Source: Brucella haematophila (GTDB lineage Bacteria; Pseudomonadota; Alphaproteobacteria; Rhizobiales; Rhizobiaceae). From it: 64,000 bases of DNA. Of this stretch, positions 45,798 through 57,139 are shown piece by piece; position 1 is the stretch's first letter, and every line of letters begins with the position of its first letter. The DNA lies in assembly GCF_005938105.1 (NCBI RefSeq), contig NZ_VCPE01000009.1, positions 186,001 to 250,000 on the forward strand, read 5' to 3'. The notes beneath the pieces were generated by a model that was given only the letters and a program-made list of their open reading frames with translations, was not told where the DNA came from and ran no database searches. Position numbers and translations under genes: made by a program.

Positions 45798-47081
45798 ATG
45801 TCCAAACGCTCACCCGGCATAGAAACATTGGCCGTTCATGCAGGCGCAAAGCCAGATCCGACGACGGGCGCGCGCGCAACGCCGATATATCAGACGACGT
45901 CTTTCGTGTTCGAAGATGCGGATCACGCTGCTGCCCTGTTCGGCCTTCAGGCATTCGGCAACATCTATACGCGCATCACCAATCCGACGACGGCCGTGCT
46001 GGAAGAGCGCATTGCCGCGCTGGAAGGTGGTACAGCGGCCGTCGCAACGGCATCGGGGCATGCCGCGCAACTGCTCGTTTTTCATACGCTGTTGCAGCCG
46101 GGCGATAATTTTGTCGCCGCGCGCCAGCTTTATGGCGGTTCGATCAACCAGTTCGGCCAGTCCTTTAAATCCTTCGGCTGGCAAGTGCGCTGGGCGGATG
46201 CCACCAACCCGACCGATTTTGCCAAGCAGATCGATGACAAGACGCGCGCAATCTTCATTGAAAGCTTCGCCAATCCGGGCGGCATTGTCGTGGATATCGA
46301 AGCGATTGCCGAAATCGCCCATAAGCATGGTCTGCCGCTGATCGTCGACAACACGCTGGCTTCACCCTATCTCGTGCGCCCGATTGAACATGGTGCAGAT
46401 ATTGTCGTGCATTCGCTGACCAAGTTTATCGGCGGTCATGGCAATTCCATGGGCGGTATTCTCATCGATGGTGGCACCTTCGATTGGGCGAAATCGGGCA
46501 ATTATCCGCTTCTGACCGAACCGCGCCCGGATTATGCCGGTCTCGAACTGCACAAGACCTTCGGCAATATCTCTTTTGCCATTGCGGCCCGCGTGCTGGG
46601 ACTGCGTGACTTCGGTCCGGCGATTTCTCCGTTCAATGCGTTCCAGATCCTGACAGGTGTTGAAACTCTGCCGCTTCGCATGCAGCGCCATAGTGATAAT
46701 GCGCAGAAGGTTGCGACCTGGCTGCATGGCCATGAGAAGGTGTCCTGGGTGAATTATGCCGGACTGCCGCATGACAAATATCATGCGCTTCAGCAGAAAT
46801 ATTCGCCAAAGGGCGCTGGTTCGGTTTTCACCTTTGGTCTCAAGGGTGGCTACGATGCAGGCGTGAAATTCGTGGACAGCCTCGACCTGTTCTCTTTGCT
46901 CGCCAATATTGGCGACACCCGCTCGCTGGTTATCCATCCGGCTTCGACCACGCATCGTCAGCTAAGCGACGAGCAGAAGGTGGCGGCTGGCGCTGGACCG
47001 GACGTCGTGCGTCTGTCGATCGGCATTGAAGATGCAGACGATATCATCGCCGATATCGAACAGGCTCTGGCCAAGGTCTGA
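45798..47081 (+). CDS. metY: O-acetylhomoserine sulfhydrylase (aminocarboxypropyltransferase)
   Basis: A PLP enzyme of the Cys/Met metabolism family that replaces the acetyl group of O-acetylhomoserine with sulfide to make homocysteine. The 427 residues match the MetY type rather than shorter MetZ. PLP lysine K209 is in 'DIVVHSLTKFIGGHG'; other motifs are 'IYTRITNPTT' and 'IGDTRSLVIHPASTTH'. GGAGGA precedes the start. The cupin gene begins 4 bp after its stop, so the two are cotranscribed. Confidence 0.92.
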   Translation: MSKRSPGIETLAVHAGAKPDPTTGARATPIYQTTSFVFEDADHAAALFGLQAFGNIYTRITNPTTAVLEERIAALEGGTAAVATASGHAAQLLVFHTLLQPGDNFVAARQLYGGSINQFGQSFKSFGWQVRWADATNPTDFAKQIDDKTRAIFIESFANPGGIVVDIEAIAEIAHKHGLPLIVDNTLASPYLVRPIEHGADIVVHSLTKFIGGHGNSMGGILIDGGTFDWAKSGNYPLLTEPRPDYAGLELHKTFGNISFAIAARVLGLRDFGPAISPFNAFQILTGVETLPLRMQRHSDNAQKVATWLHGHEKVSWVNYAGLPHDKYHALQQKYSPKGAGSVFTFGLKGGYDAGVKFVDSLDLFSLLANIGDTRSLVIHPASTTHRQLSDEQKVAAGAGPDVVRLSIGIEDADDIIADIEQALAKV

Positions 47082-47085
47082 TCGG

Positions 47086-47433
47086 ATGAGCCGGTTTCTC
47101 GACTTCGAACTGACAGGTATAGAACCGGAAGAGGGCGCTCCGCTGCCGGAGCGCGTTCTTTCCGGTGATCCCAAATTCCGTACATGGAATCTGGAAGAAA
47201 ATGCCGAAGGCACGCTCTTTGCTGGCATCTGGGAAAGCACGCCCGGAAAATGGCGGATCGAATATGACGAATGGGAGTTCTGTCACATTCTGTCTGGTCG
47301 CTCGATTGTGAGCGAGGAGGGCGGAGCGAGCCAGGAAGTCAAGGCGGGCGACAGCTTTGTCATCCGCCCGGGCTTCAAGGGTAGTTGGGATGTACTGGAA
47401 ACCACCCGCAAGGAATATGTGATCAAGCTCTGA
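47086..47433 (+). CDS. cupin domain protein (DUF861/EutQ-like)
   Basis: ATG 47086 directly after the sulfhydrylase gene gives 115 residues. A single small cupin of the DUF861 type: 'GTLFAGIWESTPGKWRI' then 'YDEWEFCHILSGRSIVSEEGG' and 'SFVIRPGFKGSWDVLETTRKEYVI' (each shortened in spirit; the key is 'DEWEFCHILSG'). This family lacks the full His set of metal cupins. Function unknown; association with a methionine gene is suggestive only. Confidence 0.85.
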   Translation: MSRFLDFELTGIEPEEGAPLPERVLSGDPKFRTWNLEENAEGTLFAGIWESTPGKWRIEYDEWEFCHILSGRSIVSEEGGASQEVKAGDSFVIRPGFKGSWDVLETTRKEYVIKL

Positions 47434-47439
47434 CAAAAG

Positions 47440-47467
47440 AAAAGGCTGCGAAACTCGCAGCCTTTTT
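47440..47467 (+). terminator. Terminator after metY-cupin
   Basis: AAAGGCTGCG-AAACT-CGCAGCCTTTTT, directly after the cupin stop and facing the 3' end of the lipoprotein gene. Confidence 0.92.
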
Positions 47468-47478
47468 GATTCTGGGAT

Positions 47479-47874
47479 TTACCGCGGCTCGTCGCCTCTC
47501 GGCCGGATATAGGCGCGAGGCCCGCTGTTGCCTGAAGGCGGCCTTACTTCCGGGCGTGGTCGCGATGGACGCTCGGCTTGTGGGGGACGAGGGCGTTCAC
47601 CCTGCGGCGGGCGTGGTCTGTCCGGTCTGTTGTAATTCGGACGACGGTCGCGGTCACGATAGCGGTAATCGCGGTAGCGCGAGTCCCGATAATAGCGCGG
47701 GTAGTTGCGGTAATAGCCGCCGCTGTCATAAACGACACCAGTGCCGATATAGCTGCCCTGCACATAATATGGGTCGTAATAACCGCCGCCATAATAGCCT
47801 TCGGACACACACCCGGTGAGCGTTAGTCCCGATATGCCAATGCCGACGGCGATCAGAAGTGATTTTAATGACAT
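47479..47874 (-). CDS. Hypothetical lipoprotein rich in Tyr, Arg and Pro
   Basis: A 131-residue protein with a lipoprotein signal: 'LLIAVGIGISGLTLTGC', Cys at 22. The mature N-half is made of Gly/Tyr repeats ('GYYGGGYYDPYYVQGSY'), the middle of Arg/Tyr/Asp repeats ('YRDSRYRDYRYRDRDRR'), and the C-half of Arg-Pro repeats ('RPPQGERPRPPQAERP'). No domain is recognised. Composition suggests an unstructured envelope protein, possibly interacting with polyanions such as LPS or peptidoglycan. Confidence 0.75.
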   Translation of the reverse strand: MSLKSLLIAVGIGISGLTLTGCVSEGYYGGGYYDPYYVQGSYIGTGVVYDSGGYYRNYPRYYRDSRYRDYRYRDRDRRPNYNRPDRPRPPQGERPRPPQAERPSRPRPEVRPPSGNSGPRAYIRPRGDEPR

Positions 47875-48094
47875 GGCTGTCGCTCCTTGAAAGGCCGAAA
47901 ACGGCGCAGCAATTAACGCACCATTTTTCAGCGAACCCTATTCACTTGGTAGTATGCCGAAAGCGTTTCAAGCGGCAAAATCAACAAAGATTGCAGAGTG
48001 ATAGCTATATTCTTTTTGCTGTTCTCTCTCGGCTGAGGATACTTATTAACATTGAGTGGAACCACATGTTCCGATAACTCCTGGCCGGAATAAA

Positions 48095-48125
48095 TAAACA
48101 GCCGCCCACAGGGGGCGGCTGTTTA
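48095..48125. terminator. Terminator-like hairpin between the lipoprotein and Flp pilin genes
   Basis: TAAACAGCCGCCC / GGGCGGCTGTTTA, a near-perfect 13-bp stem, 38 bp past the pilin stop on the minus strand. Confidence 0.85.
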
Positions 48126-48162
48126 GTGTGAGCCTTGATTGTCTCAAAGCCGATTTTAAGAA

Positions 48163-48339
48163 TTACTTGCCTGCACTTTCAACTTTGCCGGCAATTTCGG
48201 TGAACTTTTCGCTGATGGTCGAGCCGAGGGTGGTTGCGCCACCGATGATGACGACTGCGATCAGAGCGGCGATCAGACCGTATTCAATAGCGGTTGCACC
48301 GGATTCATTTTTGCGAAAACGCGAGAAAAGCTTGGACAT
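48163..48339 (-). CDS. Flp family type IVb pilin
   Basis: ATG 48339 (GGAGCAA upstream) gives 58 residues. It has the short basic leader 'MSKLFSRFRKNESG' with the G/A-x4-E cleavage signature ('GATAIEYGLIAALIAVVIIG' region, Glu at +5). A prepilin peptidase processes such proteins and Tad machinery assembles them. No tad/cpa genes are in this window, so this is an orphan pilin gene that may feed a Tad system elsewhere. Confidence 0.93.
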   Translation of the reverse strand: MSKLFSRFRKNESGATAIEYGLIAALIAVVIIGGATTLGSTISEKFTEIAGKVESAGK

Positions 48340-48546
48340 GTGTTGCTCCTGAGACTCTGCTTTTATTAGCTGGTCGTCTTGACCTGGGGGCAAATTACAC
48401 GGGCAATTCTTTTTGCGCTCTTAAGTTGCATGGTAAACAGAAGATAAGCGCCCTGTATGCTTAATAAATTGCTGAATTAGCAAGATTGACGCCACTGCAT
48501 TAAAACTTGGGCGGGCTGTGCCATCAGCGAAAGGCCAGATGAACAA

Positions 48547-48575
48547 AAACCCCGCACTGGGCGGGGTTCGTTTTC
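48547..48575 (-). terminator. Terminator after the ESAT-6-like gene
   Basis: On the minus strand AACCCCGC / GCGGGGTT followed by a T run, 15 bp past the stop. Confidence 0.9.
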
Positions 48576-48589
48576 GATAGGGTCGGCGC

Positions 48590-48979
48590 TTACTTGGGGA
48601 GCTGCGCGCCAGCCTGCTTCACGGCGTCAGCCATGGTCTGGCACAGCTTTTCTTCGGAAACATTCTGCGCCTTCGCGCTGGTGGCAATATCCTGTTCCAT
48701 ACCCATGGCGGAAACCTTGCCCTGCTTGCCGGTTTCTTCCGCAGCTTCAGCCTTGGAGGTGTCGGCCGGAGGGGGGATCATTCCAAGCAGCTTGTTCTGG
48801 ATTTCAATGGCTGCACCATCGGTATAGCCCTTGTCCTTGCAATAGGTCAGCACGCCCAGCTGATTGCGGGCAGCATTATAGGCCATTTCCATCTGTTCAG
48901 GCGTTGCCTGTGCAAAGGCAGCTGTAAGATTTGCCCCGAGAAACAGGCCGGTCAAAGAAACACGAACGATATTACGCAT
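48590..48979 (-). CDS. Small exported protein, 'pore-forming ESAT-6 family' type
   Basis: A 129-residue protein with a Sec signal ('LTGLFLGANLTAAFAQA', cleavage near 24). The mature part is helical, with two conserved Cys ('LTYCKDKGYTDGAA' and 'EEKLCQTMADAVKQAGAQLPK' at the C-terminus; likely a disulfide in the periplasm) and a Pro/Ala/Glu-rich linker. I recall similar Brucella proteins being annotated as pore-forming ESAT-6 family; that name comes from a domain model and its function is unproven here. Confidence 0.65.
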   Translation of the reverse strand: MRNIVRVSLTGLFLGANLTAAFAQATPEQMEMAYNAARNQLGVLTYCKDKGYTDGAAIEIQNKLLGMIPPPADTSKAEAAEETGKQGKVSAMGMEQDIATSAKAQNVSEEKLCQTMADAVKQAGAQLPK

Positions 48980-49367
48980 TATAATTCCTCTCCATGATTC
49001 AAATGCATGACGAGATAATGCGATTTTTCCAATCGAGAAAATTCAAGAAAGATTAATTAGTGAAATGTGATATAATAGAATTAAATTCTTCTGGTTTTTA
49101 AATCCGCGTCATATTTGCCCTTTAGGTTATCTGTTTTCCTGATCTTGTGCCGAGATACATTATGTTTGGGTGACGGATATCAGAACCAGCCTCGTTTCCT
49201 TGAAGGGTCGGTGACATTCGCTCAGCTGGCTAAACTAGGGCGACTGATGGCGTGTCAAATTCGGGCATTTTGGAAAAATGGTCGAAACTGTGAGAATTGA
49301 CGAAATTTGCTCTTGCGCTTGGCGTGCGAATTGCCTAAACGGCTCTCACGCGACTGACAAATCAGTC
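48980..49367. other. Gene-free AT-rich region before tRNA-Val
   Basis: Nearly 390 bp without a convincing gene; 49000-49120 is strongly A/T-rich. Its right end holds the tRNA promoter: TTGCGC near 49314, then 16 bp, then CTAAAC near 49336, resembling the tRNA-Asp promoters at 61734 and 62104. Confidence 0.5.
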
Positions 49368-49443
<76 letters not shown>

Positions 49444-49610
49444 CTTATCTCCTTGAAAACACAAGATATTAAGCGCTTCAACGCTCATGCGTGTCGTCTG
49501 ATGCAGGCTTACTCTGGCAGCTCGATACCAGCTGTTGATGCAGGAGAGGCGCTGTGGAGCCGTTCGTTCCTTCGGCGCGTTACGAACCGATTCTTGGTAC
49601 AAGAATGCCG

Positions 49611-49645
49611 ACGCTTATGACGCGCGGAAGATGCGCCATAAGCGT
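49611..49645. terminator. Hairpin between tRNA-Val and livF
   Basis: ACGCTTATG...CATAAGCGT arms (9 bp) with GC-rich inner sequence. It could end the liv operon on the minus strand or the tRNA transcript. The rest of 49444-49679 is gene-free. Confidence 0.6.
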
Positions 49646-49679
49646 GTTTGATCGCAGACTGGGCTGAACCGGGCTGGCT

Positions 49680-50396
49680 CTAGTGAAGCCCGCCGACGCC
49701 GAGATGTTCCTCGACAGCATGATGATCGTCGGACAGTTCCTTCGATGTTCCAGACCAGGCAATGCGGCCACGCTCCAGAATGATGACATGATCTGCGAAA
49801 TCGAGCGCGCTTTGGATGCGTTGCTCGACAAGCAGGATTGTCATGTCACCTTTCTGCGCCAAAGCTGAGAAGGCTGCCATCAGTTCTTCGCATATAACCG
49901 GTGCGAGGCCTTCGAGTGGCTCGTCCAGCAGCAGTACCGTCGGCTTGCCGAGAATACTGCGGGCCGTCGACAGCATCTGCTGTTCGCCACCCGAAAGCTG
50001 CGAGCCGAGATTGCGGCGGCGCTCCTTCAAGCGCGGGAACATTGCATAGGCTTCCTCAAGCGCGTCCTTGGGACGCTTCTTCAAGCCGACGAACAGATTC
50101 TCTTCCACGGTAAGTGTAGGGAATACGTCGCGGGTCTGGGGCACATAGCCAAGACCGGCAAGCGCACGGGCAGCTGACGGCAGTGTCGCGATATTCTGGC
50201 CACCCAACAGGATTTCGCCGCCATAGCGACGGGTCTGCCCTGCGATGGTCGCGAAGAGACTGGTCTTGCCGACGCCATTGCGCCCCAATATGGCCAGTCT
50301 CGATCCGGGTTCCGCCTTGAATGACACATCTTCGATAACTCGCGTCGGGCCGTAGCCGGAAGAAAGGTTGCGAATTTCAAGCGAGGCTGCACTCAT
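49680..50396 (-). CDS. livF: branched-chain-type ABC transporter ATP-binding protein LivF
   Basis: A 238-residue ATPase of the HAAT import family. Walker A 'GRNGVGKTS' (about 37-45), signature 'LSGGEQQML' (about 136-144), Walker B 'VLLLDEP' and the H-loop region 'ILLVEQRI' are complete. The short length and 'ETLEGLAP'-type D-loop ('DEPLEGLAPVI') are LivF features. Four genes overlap by 4 bp each in the order livH-livM-livG-livF, a tight operon. Proximity to pobA suggests aromatic acids rather than amino acids as substrate. Confidence 0.92.
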   Translation of the reverse strand: MSAASLEIRNLSSGYGPTRVIEDVSFKAEPGSRLAILGRNGVGKTSLFATIAGQTRRYGGEILLGGQNIATLPSAARALAGLGYVPQTRDVFPTLTVEENLFVGLKKRPKDALEEAYAMFPRLKERRRNLGSQLSGGEQQMLSTARSILGKPTVLLLDEPLEGLAPVICEELMAAFSALAQKGDMTILLVEQRIQSALDFADHVIILERGRIAWSGTSKELSDDHHAVEEHLGVGGLH

Positions 50397-51142
50397 TGCG
50401 CATAGCTCCCCAGATAGGCTTCACGGACGCGCGTATCCTGCACGACATCTTGCGGCAGTCCGTCGAAAATCACTGTTCCTGCGGCCAGAACGACCACACG
50501 TTTTGCGAAGCGGAAAACCAGATCCATGTCGTGCTCGATCATGAGAACGGCGAGATCGGCGGGCAGGCGGTCGAGCGCTTCTTCGATGCGGCCCGTATCG
50601 CTTTGCGGCACACCAGCAGCAGGTTCGTCCAGCAAAAGCACCTTTGGACGCAGCGCCAATGCCAGCGCGATTTCCAGCAATCGTTGCTGGCCATAAGCGA
50701 TCTGGCTGACACGCAGCTGGCTGAGCGGTAACAGGCCGAGTGTGTCGAGAATATCGCGCACTTCATCCATCACGCCCGGCATTTTATGATAGTCACCGAG
50801 AATGCGGCCCGTCTTGCCTTCGCGCTGCAAAATCGCAAGCGCGACATGCTCCTCTGGCGTCATATCGAAGAAAAGGCGCGTGACCTGAAACGAACGCACC
50901 AGACCGCGCCGCACGCGCTGCATGGCGTTGAGTTTCGAGACATTTTCGCCGCCGAGTGTCACCGTGCCCGAGGTTGCCGGAAGGTTGCCGGTCACGAGAT
51001 TGACGAAGGTGGTCTTGCCTGCACCGTTTGGCCCGATCAGGGCGACGCGGTCGCCCTTGGCCATGCTGAGCGAAACGTCGTTTGTGACCGCCAGACCGCC
51101 GAAATTCTTGCGCAGTTTTGAAACTTCAAACACGGTGCTCAT
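50393..51142 (-). CDS. livG: branched-chain-type ABC transporter ATP-binding protein LivG
   Basis: A 249-residue ATPase. Walker A 'GPNGAGKTT' (about 38-46), signature 'IAYGQQRLLE' (the LivG form of LSGGQ), Walker B 'VLLLDEPAAG' and the switch 'VLMIEHDMDLVF' are clear. LivG-type proteins carry a C-terminal extension, here 'VVQDTRVREAYLG', as expected. The start overlaps the livM stop (ATGA). It works as a heterodimer with LivF. Confidence 0.92.
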   Translation of the reverse strand: MSTVFEVSKLRKNFGGLAVTNDVSLSMAKGDRVALIGPNGAGKTTFVNLVTGNLPATSGTVTLGGENVSKLNAMQRVRRGLVRSFQVTRLFFDMTPEEHVALAILQREGKTGRILGDYHKMPGVMDEVRDILDTLGLLPLSQLRVSQIAYGQQRLLEIALALALRPKVLLLDEPAAGVPQSDTGRIEEALDRLPADLAVLMIEHDMDLVFRFAKRVVVLAAGTVIFDGLPQDVVQDTRVREAYLGSYAQ

Positions 51143-52128
51143 GGATTGCGCGCCTTCCGCTTCTCGAAATAATGGACGGCGGTGCCGTAGAGACCGCGCG
51201 GGGCAAACAGCACCACGAGGATCAGCAATGCGCCAACCATGGTAAGCCAGTGAAACGGGTTGGCAGCAGAGACCAGATCTTCAAACCACATGAAGACGAC
51301 GGTGCCAATCAGCCCGCCGAACAGCGTGCCCGTGCCGCCCAGAACCAGCATGACCAGCGCTTCCGCCGACATGGTGAAGCTGAGGCTGTCCAGACCCACA
51401 ACCTGCGTGGAAATAGCGTTCAGTGCGCCGCCGATGCCAGCAATAGCGCCGGAGATGACATACATGCGAAGCTGCGCCGAATGAACCGATGCGCCCATGG
51501 CATGAATGCGGATGGGGTCTTCCTTCACGCCGCGGCACAACATGCCGAAAGGCGAGCGCACGACATAGCGCAGGAAAATGAAGGAGACGAGCAGCAGGAT
51601 GATGCCGTAAATATAGACAGTTTGCCCATAGAGATCGAACTCGAAGACACCGAAAATCGGATCGGGCGAAATGCCGCTCAGGCCGTCGCTGCCGCCTGTC
51701 CACTCAGATGCCTTATTGGCGGCTTCATGGAAAAGATGCACCACGGCAATCGACAAAACGAGCTGCGCCAATCCGTGCGCGCGCAAAATGACGACGCCGG
51801 AAATCAACCCGGTGACAGCGCCGGCGGCAAGGCCGACCAGCGTCATGAGCAGCGGATCGGTCACGCCGAAATGCGCTGCGGCAATGCCGGCGCCATAGGC
51901 GCCCGCGCCGAACAATGCGGCATGGCCAAGCGTTGCGATGCCGCAATAGCCGGTGACCAGATCGAGCGAGAGCACAAGAAGCGCGATGGCGATGATGCGA
52001 GTCAGCAGCGCCAGATTGTCAGGAAACAGGAACCAGCCGATGACACTGGCCACAATGATGGCGATGACGCCGATCAGGCCTGCATAGGACTTGCGGGTTT
52101 GGGGGAGGGTTTGCGACATGTCGGTCAT
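51139..52128 (-). CDS. livM: branched-chain-type ABC transporter permease LivM
   Basis: A 329-residue membrane protein of the BPD_transp_2 family with about 9-10 helices. The coupling segment 'RYVVRSPFGMLCRGVKEDPIRIHAMG' (core 'SPFGMLCRGVKEDPIRI') contacts the ATPases. 'ALVMLVLGGTGTLFGGLIGT' follows near 250. The start overlaps the livH stop by 4 bp. Confidence 0.9.
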   Translation of the reverse strand: MTDMSQTLPQTRKSYAGLIGVIAIIVASVIGWFLFPDNLALLTRIIAIALLVLSLDLVTGYCGIATLGHAALFGAGAYGAGIAAAHFGVTDPLLMTLVGLAAGAVTGLISGVVILRAHGLAQLVLSIAVVHLFHEAANKASEWTGGSDGLSGISPDPIFGVFEFDLYGQTVYIYGIILLLVSFIFLRYVVRSPFGMLCRGVKEDPIRIHAMGASVHSAQLRMYVISGAIAGIGGALNAISTQVVGLDSLSFTMSAEALVMLVLGGTGTLFGGLIGTVVFMWFEDLVSAANPFHWLTMVGALLILVVLFAPRGLYGTAVHYFEKRKARNP

Positions 52129-52994
52129 TTCTTGGCCAACCTTCCGGCAAGGCCGCGTGGGAACAGGGTAACGATCACGATCACCGCCAGATAGAAGAAG
52201 AATTCGCCATATTCAGGCGCGAGATAGCGACCTGTTGTGTCGATGGCTCCAAGCAGGAGACAGGCGATGAGAGCGCCCGGAATGGAACCTGCACCGCCGA
52301 CAGAAACGACCACGAGGAACGTCACCATATAGCGCAGCGCATAATAAGGTTCGACCGGCAGCAGTTCTGCGCCGACGACACCGCCAAATGCAGCAAGACC
52401 GATGGCGAGTGCAAAGCTGACTGCGTAGACGATTTCGGTTCGAACACCGAGAGCCGCGGCCATATTGGCATTATCGACGGCAGCGCGCAGCTTCACGCCG
52501 AAGGCGGTGCGCTCGACGATATACCAGAGGCCAACAGCAACGGCGAGACCGCAGCCAATGGCGAAAACGCGGTGCTTGGCGATAGAGCGAAAGCCAAGGT
52601 CGATCGAGCCGCGCAGCATTTCCGGCAGCGGAATCGTCTTCAGCGTCGGGCCGAAAATATAGTTGGTCAGGCCGATGATGCAGAATGTGATGCCGATGGT
52701 CATCAGAACCTGCGTCAGCTCCGGCGCACCATAAATGCGACGATAGAGCAGCCGTTCCACGGGTACCGCGATGATCATCGTGCCGATAACGGCGATGATG
52801 ATGGCAAAGCCGTAATTGAGGCCAAGCTGTTGCGCGGCATAAGACGCGAAATAGCCGCCGATCATCGCAAAGGCGCCATGCGCCAGATTGACAACGCGCA
52901 TCAGACCCATGGTGACAGAAAGGCCGATAGAGATGACGAAGAGCACCATGCCATAGGCAAGGGCATCGATGGCAATGCTGAGCACAGTCTGCAT
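52125..52994 (-). CDS. livH: branched-chain-type ABC transporter permease LivH
   Basis: A 289-residue permease with about eight helices. 'GLSVTMGLMRVVNLAHGAFAMIGGY' at the N-terminus (core 'MGLMRVVNLAHGAF') and 'RTAFGVKLRAAVDNANMAAALG' (coupling helix) are LivH hallmarks. It is the first gene of the livHMGF run. It is separated from the binding-protein gene by 333 bp holding two copies of repeat C. Confidence 0.92.
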   Translation of the reverse strand: MQTVLSIAIDALAYGMVLFVISIGLSVTMGLMRVVNLAHGAFAMIGGYFASYAAQQLGLNYGFAIIIAVIGTMIIAVPVERLLYRRIYGAPELTQVLMTIGITFCIIGLTNYIFGPTLKTIPLPEMLRGSIDLGFRSIAKHRVFAIGCGLAVAVGLWYIVERTAFGVKLRAAVDNANMAAALGVRTEIVYAVSFALAIGLAAFGGVVGAELLPVEPYYALRYMVTFLVVVSVGGAGSIPGALIACLLLGAIDTTGRYLAPEYGEFFFYLAVIVIVTLFPRGLAGRLAKK

Positions 52995-53009
52995 TGAGTA
53001 ATCCTATTG

Positions 53010-53111
53010 GAGCATTTCCAGCAAAAGTGCGTAGCGGTTTTGCGTAGGACAATGCGTAAAACAACGAGATAGAGCGGTTCCACGATTCCGTTTTAACCGG
53101 AACCGCTCTAG
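53010..53111 (+). repeat. Repeat family C, copy C2
   Basis: 'agcatttccagcaaaagtgc', 'gtagcggttttgcgtagga', 'caatgcgtaaaacaacgag' and 'atagagcggttcc' in order, ending with inverted GGTTCC...GGAACC arms. Followed after 23 bp by C3. Confidence 0.88.
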
Positions 53112-53134
53112 ACTGTTTCTCTGGCCCGAGGCCC

Positions 53135-53238
53135 AGAGCATTTCCAGCAAAAGTGCGTAGCGGTTTTGCGTAGGATAATGCGCGAAAACAACGAGATAGA
53201 GCGGTTCCAACGATTCTGTTAAATCAGGAACCTCTCGA
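53135..53238 (+). repeat. Repeat family C, copy C3
   Basis: Nearly identical to C2 over the first 80 bases and in the same orientation, then divergent at the end. Together the pair fills the gap between the binding-protein gene and livH. Confidence 0.88.
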
Positions 53239-53248
53239 AGAGAAAGTC

Positions 53249-53271
53249 GCTCCCGAAAATAGTCCGGGAGC
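53249..53271 (-). terminator. Hairpin after the binding-protein gene
   Basis: GCTCCCGG / CGGGAGC stem 57 bp past the stop codon on the minus strand, with a modest T-rich tail. It may attenuate transcription into livHMGF, giving more binding protein than membrane parts. Confidence 0.6.
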
Positions 53272-53327
53272 GCAAGTGCCTCATATTCTATCGAATGAGA
53301 GGCGGGCTGAACCATGAAGCAAACAGA

Positions 53328-54500
53328 CTACTTGGCCTTGAGGCCCGGATCGCCCTGCTTCTCGAAGGTCTGGATTTCCTTGTTGTAGTAGGTGCCGTCA
53401 TCCGCCTTGGCGACTTCACGCAGATAGATATTCTGCGTCAGGTGACGGCTTTCCGGATCGATGGAAACCGGGCCGCGCGGGCTGACCCATTCCATGCCTT
53501 TAACAGCTTCCACAGCCTTTTCCGCATCCTTCTTGCCGCCGGTGGCCTCGATCATCTTGTAGATGACGTGCATGCCGTCATAAGCGCCGACAGCCGGGAA
53601 CGAGAGTTCGGCAGGATTGCCGATTGCCTTGCGGGCTTCTTCGACGAACTTCTTGTTTTCAGGAGAATCGTGCGAAATTGCATAGTGGAAGGTGGTCAAT
53701 ACGCCCAGCGCCGTTTCGCCGAGAGCGGGAAGGTCGGATTCCTGCGTCAGGTCGCCCGGCGCAAAAAGCTGTACGCCGCCATTTTTCAAGCCATTATCGA
53801 CATAGGCTTTCATGAAGCCGAGCGTGGTGGGACCAGACGGTAGGAAGGCGAAAACGCCCTGCGCACCGGAATCCTTGATGCGCTGCATGATCGGGCTGAA
53901 ATCATTGGTGGCAAGCGGCATGCGAATGGCTTCGACCACTTCGCCGCCAGCATCGGTGAATGCGGCCTTGAAAGCGTTTTCTGCATCAACACCCGGACCG
54001 TAATCGCTCACCACAGTGATGACCTTCTTCACGCCCTTGTCGAGTGCCACTTTGGCAATAGGCGTGGAGGTCTGCCAGGTCGTGAACGACGTGCGCACCA
54101 CATAGGGGCTCTTGGTCACGATTGCAGACGTGGCGGCATTCATCACCACCATCGGCACATTGCCTTGCTTGAGGATCGGCGTGACAGCCATGGCATCGGG
54201 CGTGAAGTAGAAACCGGCCAGATACTGGACGCCTTCCTTGACAACGAGTTCCTGTGCCAGCGCCTTCGATTGCGCCGGATCAGCCTGCGGCACGTCGCGA
54301 TAGACGACTTCCACCGTATCGTCGCCGATCTTGTTGCCGTTCTCTGCCATATAGGCATCGATACCGGCCTTGAAATTCTTGCCCTGAATAGCGAATGGTC
54401 CCGAAAATGGACCGATCACGCCAACCTTAACCACATCGGCATAAGCCGCCGATGCGGTGAGCGACAAAACCGCCAATGCGGTGAGTGCTAATTTCTTCAT
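53328..54500 (-). CDS. ABC transporter substrate-binding protein (LivK type)
   Basis: ATG 54500 with a GGAGGAG site gives 390 residues. A Sec signal ('LALTALAVLSLTASAAYADV', cleavage near 21) precedes a Peripla_BP_6 domain: 'VGVIGPFSGPFAIQGKNFKAG' (core 'GVIGPFSGPFAIQG'), 'AGFYFTPDAMAV' and 'VGAYDGMHVIYKMIEA'. Related proteins encoded near aromatic-degradation genes bind benzoate or hydroxybenzoate-like ligands. The pobA neighbour 400 bp upstream supports an aromatic ligand, which is inference. Confidence 0.88.
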   Translation of the reverse strand: MKKLALTALAVLSLTASAAYADVVKVGVIGPFSGPFAIQGKNFKAGIDAYMAENGNKIGDDTVEVVYRDVPQADPAQSKALAQELVVKEGVQYLAGFYFTPDAMAVTPILKQGNVPMVVMNAATSAIVTKSPYVVRTSFTTWQTSTPIAKVALDKGVKKVITVVSDYGPGVDAENAFKAAFTDAGGEVVEAIRMPLATNDFSPIMQRIKDSGAQGVFAFLPSGPTTLGFMKAYVDNGLKNGGVQLFAPGDLTQESDLPALGETALGVLTTFHYAISHDSPENKKFVEEARKAIGNPAELSFPAVGAYDGMHVIYKMIEATGGKKDAEKAVEAVKGMEWVSPRGPVSIDPESRHLTQNIYLREVAKADDGTYYNKEIQTFEKQGDPGLKAK

Positions 54501-54569
54501 ATTCTCCTCCCAGTTGCCCATCATTCCCGCGCCTGACCGTCGCAGCGCCACAGGGAATGACCTTTCTCC

Positions 54570-54669
54570 AGAGCGCGTTCCGATCTGATGGTCTCAGCTC
54601 GGTGCGTCTCAGTTTTTGCTCTAACGCGCATCTTTTCCGAAAACCGTTTTCCGCCTTTCGGGATGCGCA
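54570..54669 (+). repeat. Repeat family B, copy B3
   Basis: Matches B2: 'agagcgcgttccgatctgat' at the left, then 'gctctaacgcgcatctttt', 'ccgaaaaccgttttccgc' and 'tttcgggatgcgc'. Lies between pobA and the binding-protein gene. The following 230 bp (54670-54899) is AT-rich and gene-free and probably includes the liv promoter. Confidence 0.8.
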
Positions 54670-54899
54670 ATAGAATGTCGATCTGATTGTTTATGTAAAA
54701 TGATATTGTTGGTCGAAATCATAACCGATTGGTTATGGGAATGTCCAAATAAGAAATGATTCAACACCGTTGCGCACAGACTTTCTTGGGAGGATTTAAG
54801 TCGGATATATCCTCACGTTCAAGCCTGATGCGCATTGCTAAGCATGAAGGAGCGCCGCTTAAGAACAGAACAGCGCGCCGGATGTTGGAGAGCTTATAT

Positions 54900-57094
<2,195 letters not shown>

Positions 57095-57139
57095 CTTGGA
57101 CTTTTGAGACAGCTTTCAGTGTAGACGCCTTCTCCGCCT

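Noticed and set aside
49115-49300. A 61-codon ORF before tRNA-Val
   Set aside because: No ribosome site, no recognisable motif, and it covers the tRNA promoter region.
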